DNA of 64,000 nt from Macrostomum hystrix (Eukaryota; Platyhelminthes; Macrostomidae). Below the pieces are notes generated by a model, which was not told the origin of the DNA, ran no database searches, and saw only the letters and a program-made list of their open reading frames with translations. Each line of letters starts with the position of its first letter. Positions within the stretch are counted from its first letter, which is position 1. Both the position numbers and the translations under genes were made by a program. Where the stretch lies: NCBI GenBank assembly GCA_950097015.1, contig CATNEN010000003.1:10941501-11005500 (forward strand), in the 5' to 3' direction. Positions 44,221 to 56,100 of this stretch are shown here, piece after piece.

Positions 44221-44259
44221 TATCCGATATTACGAGTATATTCTAACCGAATGCTGAAA

Positions 44260-44500
44260 CAGGCAGTCTCATCTCATCCCTGTCTCATCTCTCCCCTGTC
44301 TCATCTCATCCCTGTCCCATCTGTCCTCTTTCTCATCTCTCACTTGTCTCATCTCATCCATGCCTCATCTCTTCCCTGTCTCATCTCTCCCCTGTCTCAT
44401 CTCATCCCTGTCCCATCTGTCCTCTTTCTCATCTCTCACCTGTCTCATCTCATCCATGCCTCATCTCTCCACTGTCTCATCTCTCCACTGTCAATTCAGT
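44260..44500. repeat. C/T-rich array CTCATCTCTCCCCTGTCTCA
   Basis: About a dozen irregular units of CTCATCTCATCCCTGTC and CTCATCTCTCCCCTGTCT. A block of about 105 bp (from ATCCCTGTCCCATCTGTCCT) is repeated. The unit shares the core of the arrays at 32675-34480 and inside the hAT elements. Confidence 0.85.
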
Positions 44501-44995
44501 CTGTTGTCATATCTTTTAGAATTGCTCTCTGGCCCGCTAGGCATAAAACGAAACCTAACCATGTGTTGACTCAGCTTGACAATATGACTTCTTCATTAAG
44601 CAGCCACGACTAGATTCGCTTCCGCTAAGTATTGGTTTAGAATATTGATTAAGATTCAATTCTATTGTATTTTGGAATTTCATCATTGATGGACTTGGGG
44701 ATCAATAATTAGCTTCTAATAGAGACAATAGATATTGTAACTTGGCGGTAAGTTTATTGTTCTATTGACTATAGGCTATAACAATAATAGGCTAAGGCGG
44801 ACTTATTCAACTCAACTTCCTAGAGAAACAATGAGTAGATTTGGAGTAGATGAACTTTCTAAAGCATTGCTAGGGTAATTGCATGCAGATCCGGCTTTTT
44901 AAATTGACTACTCAACTAAAGTAGTATTAGACGCAAAGTTAAATTAACTTTAAAGGGGTTGTAGCTTAGTGGTTAGAGCGACGGACTCACTAAAC

Positions 44996-45833
44996 CAGGG
45001 GTAGGCAAACTTATTTGCTGGCGGGCCAAAGAGAGAACCTAAAAGACGACAGCGGGCCGCATTGACTGTATAAATATGAGATAGGGGAGAGATGAGACAC
45101 GGGAGAGATGAGACACGAGAGAGATGAGACACGGGAGAGATGAGACACGGGAGAGATTAGACACGGGAGAGATGAGACACGAGAGAGATGAGACACGGGA
45201 GAGATGAGACACGGGAGAGATTAGACACGGGAGAGATGAGACACGAGAGAGATGAGACACGGGAGAGATGAGACATGGGAGAGATAAAACACGGTATAAG
45301 AGATGAGACACGGGAGAGATGAGACACGGGAGAGATTAGACACGGGAGAGATTAGACACGGGAGAGATGAGAAACAGGAGAGATAAGACACAGGACAGAT
45401 TAGACACGGGAGAGATAAGACACGAGAGAGATAAGACACGGGAGAGATTAGACACGGGAGAGATGAGACACGGGAGAGATTAGACACGAGAGAGATGAGA
45501 CACGGGAGAGATGAGACACGGGAGAGATTAGACACGGGAGAGATTAGACACGGGAGAGATGAGAAACAGGAGAGATAAGACACAGGACAGATTAGACACG
45601 GGAGAGATAAGACACGAGAGAGATAAGACACGGGAGAGATTAGACACGGGAGAGATGAGACACGGGAGAGATTAGACACGAGAGAGATGAGACACGGGAG
45701 AGATAAGACACGGGAGAGATTAGACACGAGAGAGATTAAACAGGACACTGTAGATGTCAGAAGGGGCAACGGGCCGGATTTGGGAGCTTCGAGGGCCGCA
45801 TCTGGCCCGCGGGCCGGAGTTTGCCGACCCCTG
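44996..45833. mobile_element. Non-autonomous hAT element with internal minisatellite (second copy)
   Basis: The ends are CAGGGGTAGGCAAACTT and AGTTTGCCGACCCCTG; the left end has one mismatch to the right. The duplication CACTAAAC flanks it at 44988-44995 and 45834-45841. The subterminal parts (GGCGGGCCAAAGAGAGAA and GGGCCGCATCTGGCCCGCG) match the copy at 4813-5502 closely. The interior is again a 16-bp GAGATGAGACACGGGA-type array, here about 670 bp long. Confidence 0.92.
45075..45750. repeat. 16-bp minisatellite inside the second hAT copy, with 192-bp block repeat
   Basis: About 42 copies of GGGAGAGATGAGACAC and GGGAGAGATTAGACAC. The GAAACAGG marker is found at about 45371 and 45563, an offset of 192 bp, exactly 12 units. 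Confidence 0.9.
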
Positions 45834-45890
45834 CACTAAACAAAGGTCGGGGTTCGATTCCTGACTACACTGGAACAATTTTTGTCCTTT

Positions 45891-47178
45891 TTGCAAGACG
45901 AAAAACTTCAGGCACGATAAGACGATAAAGCAAAAAATTGTCGCGAAGTTTAAATTGAACAGCAGCTTTATTAAGGAACATTAATATATTTTTTAGGCTA
46001 ATTATATTAATTAAGTATATACTTTTGATACATTAAAGCTAAGTATATCATATTTATTTGTTCTTGGCAGATATAGAATTTGATAAAACATTATATGATT
46101 CTAATTACTAGCAAAAGTAGTCTAAGAATAATATTTAAATTTGAAAGAAAAAGTCCCAGATGGTTGAAAAAGTTGGAAATTGAAACAAATATAGTTCAAT
46201 GTACATGCCAGTGTTCATGTCCAGCGATCAGTTATGTGTCAAAGTCAATTCTCAGGATTATGAGCTTTCAAAGAAATTAACGATTTCGTTTAACGCACAC
46301 AGAACCGTTTCAAACAGATCTAATGAATAAAAAACTTCATCAAAATATAAATTATAAAAGGTGATCACACTGAAAGGTAAGGTACTACTACTAATAATAC
46401 ATTCGTATATAAAATATAACTTAAAAAATGAGGCAAGAGGAACGTTCTAAAAGTCCTGTTTCGCAATAATTTTAAACAGTTTTCTTTAATCGCTTTAAAC
46501 AAGTTTTTATTTAGTCTACTCACTTGAGTCAACAAAAAGAAATGAAATAGTAATTGGATATATTTAACAAAAGCAATACAAATTGTATTTCTTATTAAAA
46601 AACTGTAAGCTACACAAAACAAAAGCAAAAAAGCATACACGACTGGAAAGTTTGTAATAAGGCTGATTTCAAATAAAAAATATATCTAAACATATAAAAT
46701 TGAATAGATGCATTCTTAAACAAAACCTGTTTTGTTCATTCCTATGCTGCAGAGAGATTCAGATATATAATAGGCATTGATGAAACAAAATTTTAAGCAT
46801 CTGCCACCAAATGAGCTGTGGAGTTATGGACATTAGGAATATATTTACAAGCTTCAGACAGCAAAACTAAGTCTTTCAACACATAACGGAGGCCTTGAGA
46901 TTCAATTTTAAAGCAAAACATAATTTTGTAACATTTGTACCAATAAAAATAAAATCTTTTGAAAGTTAGAAGAATAATCATTTAAAAAAAATATTTAGCA
47001 TAATATGTTACTGTCAGTGATAAAAATATTTACAATGAAAATAAAAAATGAGAATCACAATAGCTTGAAAGTTTAGGTCTCCAAAAGTTACAAATAGATC
47101 AACATTTTCACTGAGGTTTCGCATGTAATACAAAAGTCTTCAAATCACAGATTGGCATATTGAAATCCTGTTTTGTTC
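45891..47178. other. AT-rich intergenic sequence
   Basis: Very AT-rich unique DNA 3' of the two-pass membrane protein gene. The open frames seen (such as 46365-46640 minus) are low-complexity and have no domain. The part nearest 47179 is presumably that gene's 3' UTR. Confidence 0.4.
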
Positions 47179-48281
47179 TCAAGCTTGCACAACAGAACCT
47201 TGTGGTGTACGAGTTACTGCATACATTGATGCAGTGCCACTGACAAGGGCTTCTCTGAAATAGTTTCATAGAACAGAACATGACTAATGTTAATGTACTA
47301 TTAGTATTAGTAGATAAAAAATCAATGATAAGGAATGAAAGAAAATATGTGTATAAATGAACACTTACCCTGGTTGTTTCATTTGACGAGAACTGACAGT
47401 GTTGATAGATATCATTGATTCATTTGCAGCAGCAAACTAAAATACAGAAATATGTTTTTGTTTTAATAAATAAACAGCCTTTTATGCTTAAAATGTAAAA
47501 AATGTAAATATAAATATGGTAAAACATTCAGCCTATCATTAGAGTAAGCGAGTTTATAAAATGGACTAGATAAGTTGCGTTAAAACAGCTAGCTAGTCAA
47601 ATAACAAAATTAATTTTCATTAGTTTTAATTAGACAAGCTACAAATCCAAAACTTTATTAAAAACATACCTTAATCTTCTTTCTCTCCCTGCTGCTGATC
47701 ATGTAGGCGTCATAGTACAGTTTGAGTGCTCCACCAAAACAAGCAATACCACAGGCAATTAGAATAGGACCAACAATTTCTCCTTTGTCAATAGACAGCA
47801 TAATATTGTTGTGAAATCGAAGTCCAAGCACAGTGCCACCAGCAATCACAAATAGAGCACCAAGAACAGCAACACCAATGCAAGCTAGAAATGGAGTTCG
47901 ACCGTTGCCGTAGTAGGGTGCCATTAAACTGCCACGAAGCTTGCTGTCATGGTATTCCTGTTGGATACTTGTTTTGCCACTTCTCTGGCTGGCTAAGGAA
48001 GCTTTGGATGCTCCAAGACTGCGAGATTGCCTAACCAAACTGTTGCGAGAGAAACTTTTCTGGCCCATCATAGAACCACGAGCAAAATTACCACTCTGAT
48101 AGTGGCTCATGGATGGGTGAGGGTTGGACACGCCTGGATAGCCGACAGGAACACCAGTGCTAATCATGCTACCTGCTTGGCTTGGTCTGTACGAACGAGG
48201 TGGATTCGCTGCCGGAGGATAAAGGTGAGCCTGTGTTGTCGGTGCTGCATAATGCGAACGGCTTCCATTACTACTCGCCAT
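47179..48281 (-). CDS. Two-pass membrane protein, three exons (about 251 aa)
   Basis: Exons in transcript order: 47670-48281, 47369-47436 and 47179-47254, all with GT/AG borders and matching phases. Residues 1-130 are a polar, Ser/Tyr/Pro-rich and basic tail with no signal peptide (MASSNGSRSHYAAPTTQAHL). Hydrophobic helices lie at about 131-154 (FLACIGVAVLGALFVIAGGT) and 169-191 (IVGPILIACGIACFGGALKL), followed by a basic SSRERKKIK. The C-terminus ends TRTPQGSVVQA. Both tails are likely cytoplasmic. The GPxxxxxGIxxFG pattern of the second helix recalls the TMEM200 family (DUF2371), but I would not assign it without a search. The start is the first ATG of the frame. Confidence 0.75.
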
Positions 48282-49081
48282 TTTATTTCACAAACACAAT
48301 AGGCCTACTAAGACCGTAAGTCAAGACAACTAAGCTTTATTTAGTTCAGAATCGTTTCCTGGTGTTCAAATTAAATTTGTTTTCGCGTCTTAGTTAATAT
48401 ATTAAAACAAAATACATTTACAAGCTAAAATTTTTAAAGCATTAATATCAAATTATTTGTGTAAATCAGTTTTTTACACAATTAAAATTTTTTTGTTTCT
48501 AGTTATTATATTTTTACTTCTCATTTTCGTCGCAATTGTTATTTGGGTGAGTGCTTGGGAAGGAAGTGAAATGCTCTGATTCCATTAAATTTGAGTATGA
48601 ATCGAGTTTCTTTTCATCCAAACACAAACAAGTTGAATGTTTGAAATTGAAAAGCTTATGATAGCAAAGTATACACTTTTTGCCCATTCGATTATTTAAT
48701 TTTTAGAGTAAATTGACAATAAGAAATTCTTTTATGATAAAGCTTAATTACAGAAGTCAGAATCTAAATTAATTCGTATTTATACACAAACTTCGAATGG
48801 ACTTATTTACACTAAACAATCACTTTGGAAAAAACAATCTAATGTATTATGTTTTATGCATTCAGTTAAGAATAGCATGCACAGCATGCAATGATATAAT
48901 TAATTTAGCCATCGCAGTTCTGGAGCTTCTGGAGCTTGCACCCGATTGGCTGCTCGAATAACATATGCATCGAAATGATTCTCACAAATACAAATACAAA
49001 CTTATTTTATGCCAGTTCGAATTAACTTAACTCACTACTACGGCTTTAATCAAAGTAAAAAAATTATTTGACCATATAAAA
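48282..49081. other. Intergenic interval between divergent genes
   Basis: About 800 bp separates the start codons of the membrane protein gene (minus) and the homeobox gene (plus). It is AT-rich and unique. It must carry promoter sequence for one or both; no specific site can be defended. Confidence 0.4.
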
Positions 49082-51402
49082 ATGAATTTTCGTAGTGAAC
49101 ATTGCAAGGTCAGAAGCGACTTCACTATTGACAGCTTGCTCAAATTACAATCAGGCTCAACTCGCCAGGCAGAAGTGCCATCGCCAGCAACAGCTAATCT
49201 CATAGATTTGGCCATCTATTATAACTACTGGCATCAAATGGCATCATCGTCCATTGCGCAGGCTAGACCTCACTGCCAGCAGACAGCTAAATGTACAAAC
49301 GAAGGACTGATTGCTTCTGCAGTTGAAGCAACAGACGCTTTGGCACCTGACAAAAAAGGTAAGGCGGGAGAACGCGTTTAGTATGACTCCTCTATTCCCA
49401 TCTTCCTCTCACCTCTATCCCCTTCTTCCTCTCACCCTATCCCAATCTTTCTCTCACCCCTATCCCGAACTTCCTCTCACCCCTATCCTGATCTTCTTCT
49501 CACCTCTATTCCCATCTTCCTCTCACCCCTATCCCCATCTCCCTCTCACCACTATCCCCACCTTCCTCTTTCCCTTATCACTAATCTTCCCCTTACCCGG
49601 CCTCCCCATCTTCCTCTCCTCTATCTCACCTTCATCAACTGTCATCTATATTCCTCACCTGTATCTCCATCTCTCCTGTATAAATCTCACCCTTTTCGCG
49701 CCTCACACCTCAGTAGCAGTCAAAGTTTATGCAAAAGTTTATTAATTAACGAATAAAGCCTAAACACTAGGACTAAACCTGTAAAACAGCTTTCAATCAC
49801 TTTTATCATGTACTTGAGTCGCTTCAGCAGTTACATAGATCTCATTAATCTACTCAAAACTGCTATGCGGTTGGTCTTCTAATAAATCTACTTAACTCGC
49901 TTAAAATAGCGAAACTGAAATACAATTGTTCTCATTGGACCTCACTGTATATATATAATATATCTAGGCTGTAATGTGACACCCCTACTCCAAACTTTGA
50001 GTTAATTTTCCAGTTATTGCGGTCTTAAACTGCCCTCACACCTCGATGAAGTGTCATCTCTGGTGTCAGCTGGCATATCAGACGCTTACTTAATGTGACA
50101 GTGTGATGTGCTTGATTGATGCATATTGAGCTCGTTAAGCATACATGCTTGTTTAGACCACCTATTAATCAAAATAATAAGATAGTTTATTAGTGAAATT
50201 GAGACAACTCATAATCAGCAAGAGGCTCTTCTGAGCACAGCTAAAGAGCAGCTCTGTCAGTCAAAGTTAATTAGATGGTTTTGGCAAAATGGATTTAGTA
50301 TTCTAAACATTTTAGAAAATTAGGGACTTAGCTCTTATCTAGTAATTTTAGTTACACAGCTAAGGCAATAAATTTCACCGCATTTTTTGCACATTCTAAA
50401 TTATCGCATTTTATCATGCAATCGTGATCGCAGTGGGAGCGATAAGGAAGCAGTTAGCGAGAGGAATGTGTGATGGGGTGGAGTGTGCAATAAGGAAGCA
50501 ATTAGCGAGAGGAATGTGTGATGGGGTGGTGGGTGCGATAAGGAAGCAATTAGCGAGAGGAATGTGTGATGGGGTGGTGGGTGCGATAAGGAAGCAGTTA
50601 GCGAGAGGAATGTGTGATGGGGTGGAGTGTGCAATAAGGAAGCAGTTAGCGAGAGGAATGAGTGATGGGTGGTGGGTGCGATAAGGAAGCAATTAGCGAG
50701 AGGAATGTGTGATGGGGTGGTGGGTGCGATAAGGAAGCAGTTAGCGAGAGGAATGTGTGATGGGGTGGAGTGTGCAATAAGGAAGCAATTAGCGAGAGGA
50801 ATGTGTGATGGGGTGGTGGGTGCGATAAGGAAGCAGTTAGCGAGAGGAATGTGTGATGGGGTGGTGGGTGCGATAAGGAAGCAGTTAGCGAGAGGAATGT
50901 GTGATGGGGTGGAGTGTGCAATAAGGAAGCAGTTAGCGAGAGGAATGTGTGATGGGGTGGTGGGTGCGATAAGGAAGCAGTTAGCGAGAGGAATGTGTGA
51001 TGGGGTGGAGTGTACAATAAGGAAGGAGTTAGCGAAAGGAATGTGTGATGGGGTGGTTGATGTTAAATCACGAGTTAAACAAAAAATGAACGCTTTTAAT
51101 TCGTGCTCCAACACTCAGACACAGCAAAAGAATCGACAGCCCTTCTCGCTGCCACCACCGCTGCCATCGCTGTGCCGCAGTCTAGTCCAAAGCGACGACG
51201 TCAGCCGCGAACGGTGTTCAACGACGTGCAGCTGCTTCAATTGGAAGCCCGATTTCGTGAGCAGGCTTATCTGAGTCCGTCTGACCGGGAGCTGCTGGCT
51301 GCTAACCTGAACCTTAGCGACACTCAGGTGAAAACCTGGTTTCAGAATCGACGTATGAAGCAGAAGAAGTTGACAGCATTGCGAATGATCCGAAGGAACT
51401 GA
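49082..51402 (+). CDS. NK-like homeodomain protein, Bsx/bsh-like (two exons, 186 aa)
   Basis: Exon 1 is 49082-49358 and exon 2 is 51119-51402, joined at AAAAAAG|GTAAGG and CACTCAG|ACACAG in phase 1. Residues 14-21 (FTIDSLLK) form an EH1-like Groucho-binding motif. The homeodomain is at about 119-178: RTVFNDVQLLQLEARF, AYLSPSDRELLAANLNLS, then TQVKTWFQNRRMKQKK. It has W48, F49, Q50, N51 and R53, so it is a DNA-binding ANTP-class domain. RTVF, YLS and the S-x-TQVKTWFQNRRMK string match Bsx/bsh best, with Barx as the alternative. Only eight residues follow the homeodomain. It would act in the nucleus, probably as a neural repressor. The intron holds two repeat stretches. Confidence 0.85.
49385..49670. 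repeat. C/T-rich irregular array in the homeobox intron
   Basis: About 14 units of roughly 20 bp such as CACCCCTATCCCCATCTTCC and TCTCACCCCTATCC, starting about 25 bp after the exon 1 donor. It is strongly pyrimidine-rich on the gene strand. Confidence 0.8.
50420..51060. repeat. 48-bp minisatellite in the homeobox intron
   Basis: About 13 copies of a 48-bp unit: GCGATAAGGAAGCAGTTAGC, GAGAGGAATGTGTGATGGGG, TGGTGGGT. The copies are of two kinds (GTGGTGGGTGCG and GTGGAGTGTGCA) that alternate irregularly. The array ends about 60 bp before the exon 2 acceptor. Confidence 0.93.
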
Positions 51403-52505
51403 ACCTACAAAGCAGTTACTGAGGTCTTTAGCCCCACCAAGCTGAAAAGTTGCTGTCAATATGAGCAGAAAATGTTAGACATGAGTAGAAACTGATAGAC
51501 AATAAGTTAGATACTAACTGAGATTCACAAAGCAATAACAAATCACAAGTTTATGTATTATTAACCCATGTAAGCATGTAAAGATTTTACTCATTAAAAT
51601 TAAATGTTTATTTGATTACAATAATAATAACATGCATAAAGTTCCATGTAAATGAATTTATTTAACGCACTTGTATGTAACACACACGTCACATTTGTTG
51701 CTATCATAACTCGTAGTTTCATTAAATTTAAGTTTTTAAAGACAAAATTGTAAGTGGCGAAATAGCAAGAATTGCGAACAAGAAGAACGAGTTGTTGTTT
51801 TTTACAACAAAATAGCTATCATAATGAGTTAAAAGAAAAATTTATTTGAAATTTTCAGATGCATTATTATTGGTAATGAAAAAAAGAAATTGTCACTCAT
51901 CAATGATATAATTATAATTGTTATAATTCATTCAGAGTTCTGCAATGACTGCTTTGCTGCGAAAATACCGAACTGCAACGAACGAATTAAAACTAGATAT
52001 TAGAATATATTACTAGGTATAGAATTTGATATTCGATATTAAATTTTTATTATTATCATCCTGTTGAGTAATATAATACTTTATTATTATTACAGTATTT
52101 TACTCTATGTATGATATGAATTAGGAAGAAAATATTTTCTTTGAATAAATGTCGCATGCGCAGAAATAGAAACTTAACTGAGCAAAATACCACGTTGGCG
52201 TTATATACAAGCGAATTAATTCCGGAAACGTTCTTTATAGTACAGTTGTATGTTCCGATGATCGATCTCAGGGAAGTTGTTTCATCAATTTTATTCTAAT
52301 ACATGATGATTGACACCTGGTCAGTCGGGCGCGTCTCGCGGCTGATCGACATCGGCTAACTAAAATTTACACATGTAAAAAATGAATCTTCTTAAAAAGA
52401 GCTAAGAATTTATAGTATAGTAAAAAAAGTTTTCCGTGACTGAACATTACTAAGACAATGTTTCTTATGGCAGAATTAAACTAAATTTTTCATAGCCTAT
52501 GGCAC
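51403..52505. other. AT-rich 3' region between convergent homeobox genes
   Basis: Unique AT-rich DNA after the stop of the Bsx-like gene. It presumably includes that gene's 3' UTR; an ATTAAA lies near 51593. No further gene is seen before the array at 52510. Confidence 0.4.
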
Positions 52506-52509
52506 GCCC

Positions 52510-53121
52510 TTTGTTTCCCATAGACTCTTCCGCAGCCTTAGTTTCCCATAGAATATTCCAAGCCGTAAGTTTCCCATAGAATATTCCAAGCCGTAAGTTT
52601 CCCATAGAATATTCCAAGCCGTAAGTTTCCCATAGAATATTCCAAGCCGTAAGTTTCCCATAGAATATTCCAAGCCGTAAGTTTCCCATAGAATATTCCA
52701 AGCCGTAAGTTTCCCATAGAATATTCCAAGCCGTAAGTTTCCCATAGAATATTCCAAGCCGTAAGTTTCCCATAGAATATTCCAAGCCGTAAGTTTCCCA
52801 TAGAATATTCCAAGCCGTAAGTTTCCCATAGAATATTCCAAGCCGTAAGTTTCCCATAGACGATTCGATGCACCGTAAGTTTCCCATTGAATATTCCAAG
52901 CCGTAAGTTTCCCATAGACGATTCGATGCACCCTAAGTTTCCCATAGACGACTCGATGCACCCTAAGTTTCCCATAGACGATTCGATGCACCCTAAGTTT
53001 CCCATTGACGATTCGATGCACCCTAAGTTTCCCATAGACGATTCGATGCACCCTAAGTTTCCCATTAACGATTTCATGCACCCTAAGTTTCCCATAGACG
53101 ATTCGATGCACCCTAAGTTTC
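52510..53121. repeat. 28/30-bp minisatellite in the 3' UTR of the zinc-finger homeobox gene
   Basis: About 21 units. The left ones are AAGTTTCCCATAGAATATTC plus CAAGCCGT (28 bp); the right ones are AAGTTTCCCATAGACGATTC plus GATGCACCCT (30 bp). A few mixed units lie between. The array ends about 4 bp from the stop codon of the minus-strand gene (53124-53126), so it must be transcribed as its 3' UTR. Confidence 0.9.
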
Positions 53122-53123
53122 CA

Positions 53124-56100
53124 TCAGTTTATCAAATATAGAGTCAATCTCGCCTCCTCCGTAACGCCGTTTTCCAACTCGATCTGAATCAGAGGCACCT
53201 CGGAACCGTCGACCTCGGACTCCAGCGAGGCGGCAAGATTTACTGCCGATTTTGAACGCATTCTTTTATTGGCGAACCACTTCTTGACTTGAGCATAGTT
53301 GAGTCCAGTCAAGGCCGAGAGAGCCTTCGTGTCCTCGCCTGACGGATAAGGCTTCTCGCAGTGCTCGCTGAACCATTTCAATAGAAGCCTATTTTGAGCC
53401 GGTGTGAAATTCTGTCGCTGAGTTTTAACCTGAGACTCAACTTCAGCCTCATCCGTCTGATCCATCAGCGATGTTGAAGTTGGACACGCGACCGAATTTT
53501 GACGCTGTTGATGCGCCAGCCGAGATCGCCGACCATCGCCCTGTTGACGACGAACTTTGCTAGCCTGCTTGGCCGCTGCCTTAGACGGTTGCGGAGGATG
53601 AGACTCCAGTTCATCAGGCTGCTGCTGCTGCTGTTGCTGCTGCTGTTGCTTAACTTCCTTCACAGTCAAATTCTGAGTTTCCTCAGGCCCTCCCGGCAGC
53701 TGCAATGAAATAACATTAGACTTAGATGTAATTTTAACTGATTTGATTGTCAAAATATTCAACTCTCATTATCATTCGGTTTTTTACTCCCTGACATCAC
53801 CTACTCGCTCTCTCTGACTCATATTCTGTCTTTGAATCTTTACTACACTCTCACTGACTCTTGTCTATTCTCTCCCCGAGTCTCGCCTACTCTTTCGCTC
53901 TCTGAGTCTAGCCTAATCTCTCTCTGACCCTCATCTACTCTCACTCTGACTCTCACTCTCTCTCACTCTTACTCTCACTCACTCTCTCTGACTCTCATCT
54001 ACTCTCACTCTGACTCTCACTCTCTCTCACTCTGACTCTCACTCTCTCTCACTCTGACTCTCACTCTCTCTCACTCTGACTCTCACTCTCTCTCACTCTG
54101 ACTCTCACTCACTCTCTCTCTGACTCTCATCTACTCTCACTCTGACTCTCACTCACTCTCTCTCTGACTCTCATCTACTCTCACTCTAACTCTCACCTAC
54201 TCTCTCTCTCTCTGACTCTCATCTACTCTCACTCTGACTCTCACTCACTCTCTCTCTGACTCTCATCTACTCTCACTCTAACTCTCACTCACTCTCTCTG
54301 ACTCTCATTCACTCTCTCTCTGACTCTCACTCACTCTCTCTCTGACTCTCACTCATTCTCACTCTAACTCTCACTCACTCTCTCTCTGACTCTCACTCAC
54401 TCTCTCTCTGACTCTCACTCACTCTCTCTCTGACTCTCATCTACTCTCACTCTAACTCTCACTCACTCTCTCTGACTCTCATTCACTCTCTCTCTGACTC
54501 TCACTCACTCTCTCTCTGACTCTCACTCATTCTCTCTCTGAATCTCACTCACTCTCTCTCTGACTCTCACTCATTCTCTCTCTGAATCTCACTCACTCTC
54601 TCTCTGACTCTCACTCATTCTCTCTCTGAATCTCACTCACTCTCTCTCTGACTCTCACTCATTTTCTCTCTGAATCTCACTCACTCTCTCTCTGACTCTC
54701 ACTCATTCTCTCTCTGAATCTCACTCACTCTCTCTCTGACTCTCACTCATTCTCTCTCTGAATCTCACTCACTCTCTCTCTGACTCTCACTCATTCTCTC
54801 TCTGAATCTCACTCACTCTCTCTCTGACTCTCACTCATTCTCTCTCTGAATCTCACTCACTCTCTCTCTGACTCTCACTCATTCTCTCTCTGAATCTCAC
54901 TCACTCTCTCTCTGACTCTCACTCATTCTCTCTCTGAATCTCACTCACTCTCTCTCTGACTCTCACTCATTCTCTCTCTGAATCTCACTCACTCTCTCTT
55001 TCTCTCTGACTCTCACCTGTAGCCGCTGAGTCAGCTGCAGGCGATTCAATGTGAGTCCCTGCAGTTGTGGCTCAGTGTTTGCCGTGTGAGCTATTCGCGC
55101 AGCCGCTATCAAATGCTGCTGCTGCTGTTGCTGAGTCAGCCTTGTCGGGTCCCAGATTTTCAAAGGAAAATACAGCCCCGAAGGTAAAGCCAAAGTTGTG
55201 GTACCACTGGTTGAGCAGCTGCCTATGGCCAACACCGCGGCGTCTGTTCTTGACTCTGTAAGCATCGGCTGCTGCTGCTGTATTACCAATGGTGGCTTAA
55301 AAAACTTCACGGCTGTTTGATGCTGCTGATTTGCGACAAAGTTTAGTTGGCGAAGCTCCAAATTATTGTCCGCGTTTGTTGATAGCTTCTCCTGTAGTAG
55401 GCATGATTTTTTTCAACAGCTTTTAAACCAAATGTGACTTTCGTAGATTTCTACTTTAAGTAGTATTTAAGGGGTGAAAACCTTTACGCCTACTAGAGGG
55501 AGAACATGAGAATTTGCAACTCGTCGAAAAAACGAAAGATACAAGGAAAATTTTGCAAGACTTGACAGAGAGACAGGTGCGAGGGAGACAGGTGCGAGGG
55601 AGACAGGTGAGAGGTAGATAGGTGAGAGGGAGACAGGTGAGAGGGAGACAGGTGAGAGAGAGACAGGTGAGAGGGAGACAGGTGAGAGGGAGACAGGTGA
55701 GAGGTGAGAGGGAGTCAGGTGAGAGGGAGACAGGTGAGAGGGAGTCAGGTGAGAGGGAGACAGGTGAGAGGGAGACAGGTGAGAGGGAGACAGATGAGAG
55801 GGAGACAGGTGCGAGGGAGACAGGTGAGAGGTGAGAGGGAGACAGGTGAGAGGGAGACAGGTGAGAGGGAGACAGATGAGAGGTGAGAGGGAGACAGGTG
55901 AGAGGTGAGAAGGAGACAGATGAGAGGGAGACAGGTGAGAGGGAGTCAGGTGAGAGGGAGTCAGGTGAGAGGGAGACAGGTGAGAGGTGAGAGGGAGACA
56001 GGTGAGAGGGAGACAGGTGAGAGGGAGACAGGTGAGAGGGAGACAGATGAGAGGTGAGAGGGAGACAGGTGAGAGGTGAGAAGGAGACAGATGAGAGGGA

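Larger units (their letters stand above)
44955..45890 (+). mobile_element. SINE family A copy split by a hAT insertion
   Basis: The left part (44955-44995) is GGGGTTGTAGCTTAGTGGTT, AGAGCGACGGACT, CACTAAAC. The right part (45842 on) is AAAGGTCGGGGTTCGATTCC, TGACTACACTGGAACAATTT, TTGTCCTTTT. Joined without the hAT element, the head matches the family A tRNA-like head on the minus strand at 15838-15930. The break lies in the anticodon-loop region. Confidence 0.85.
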
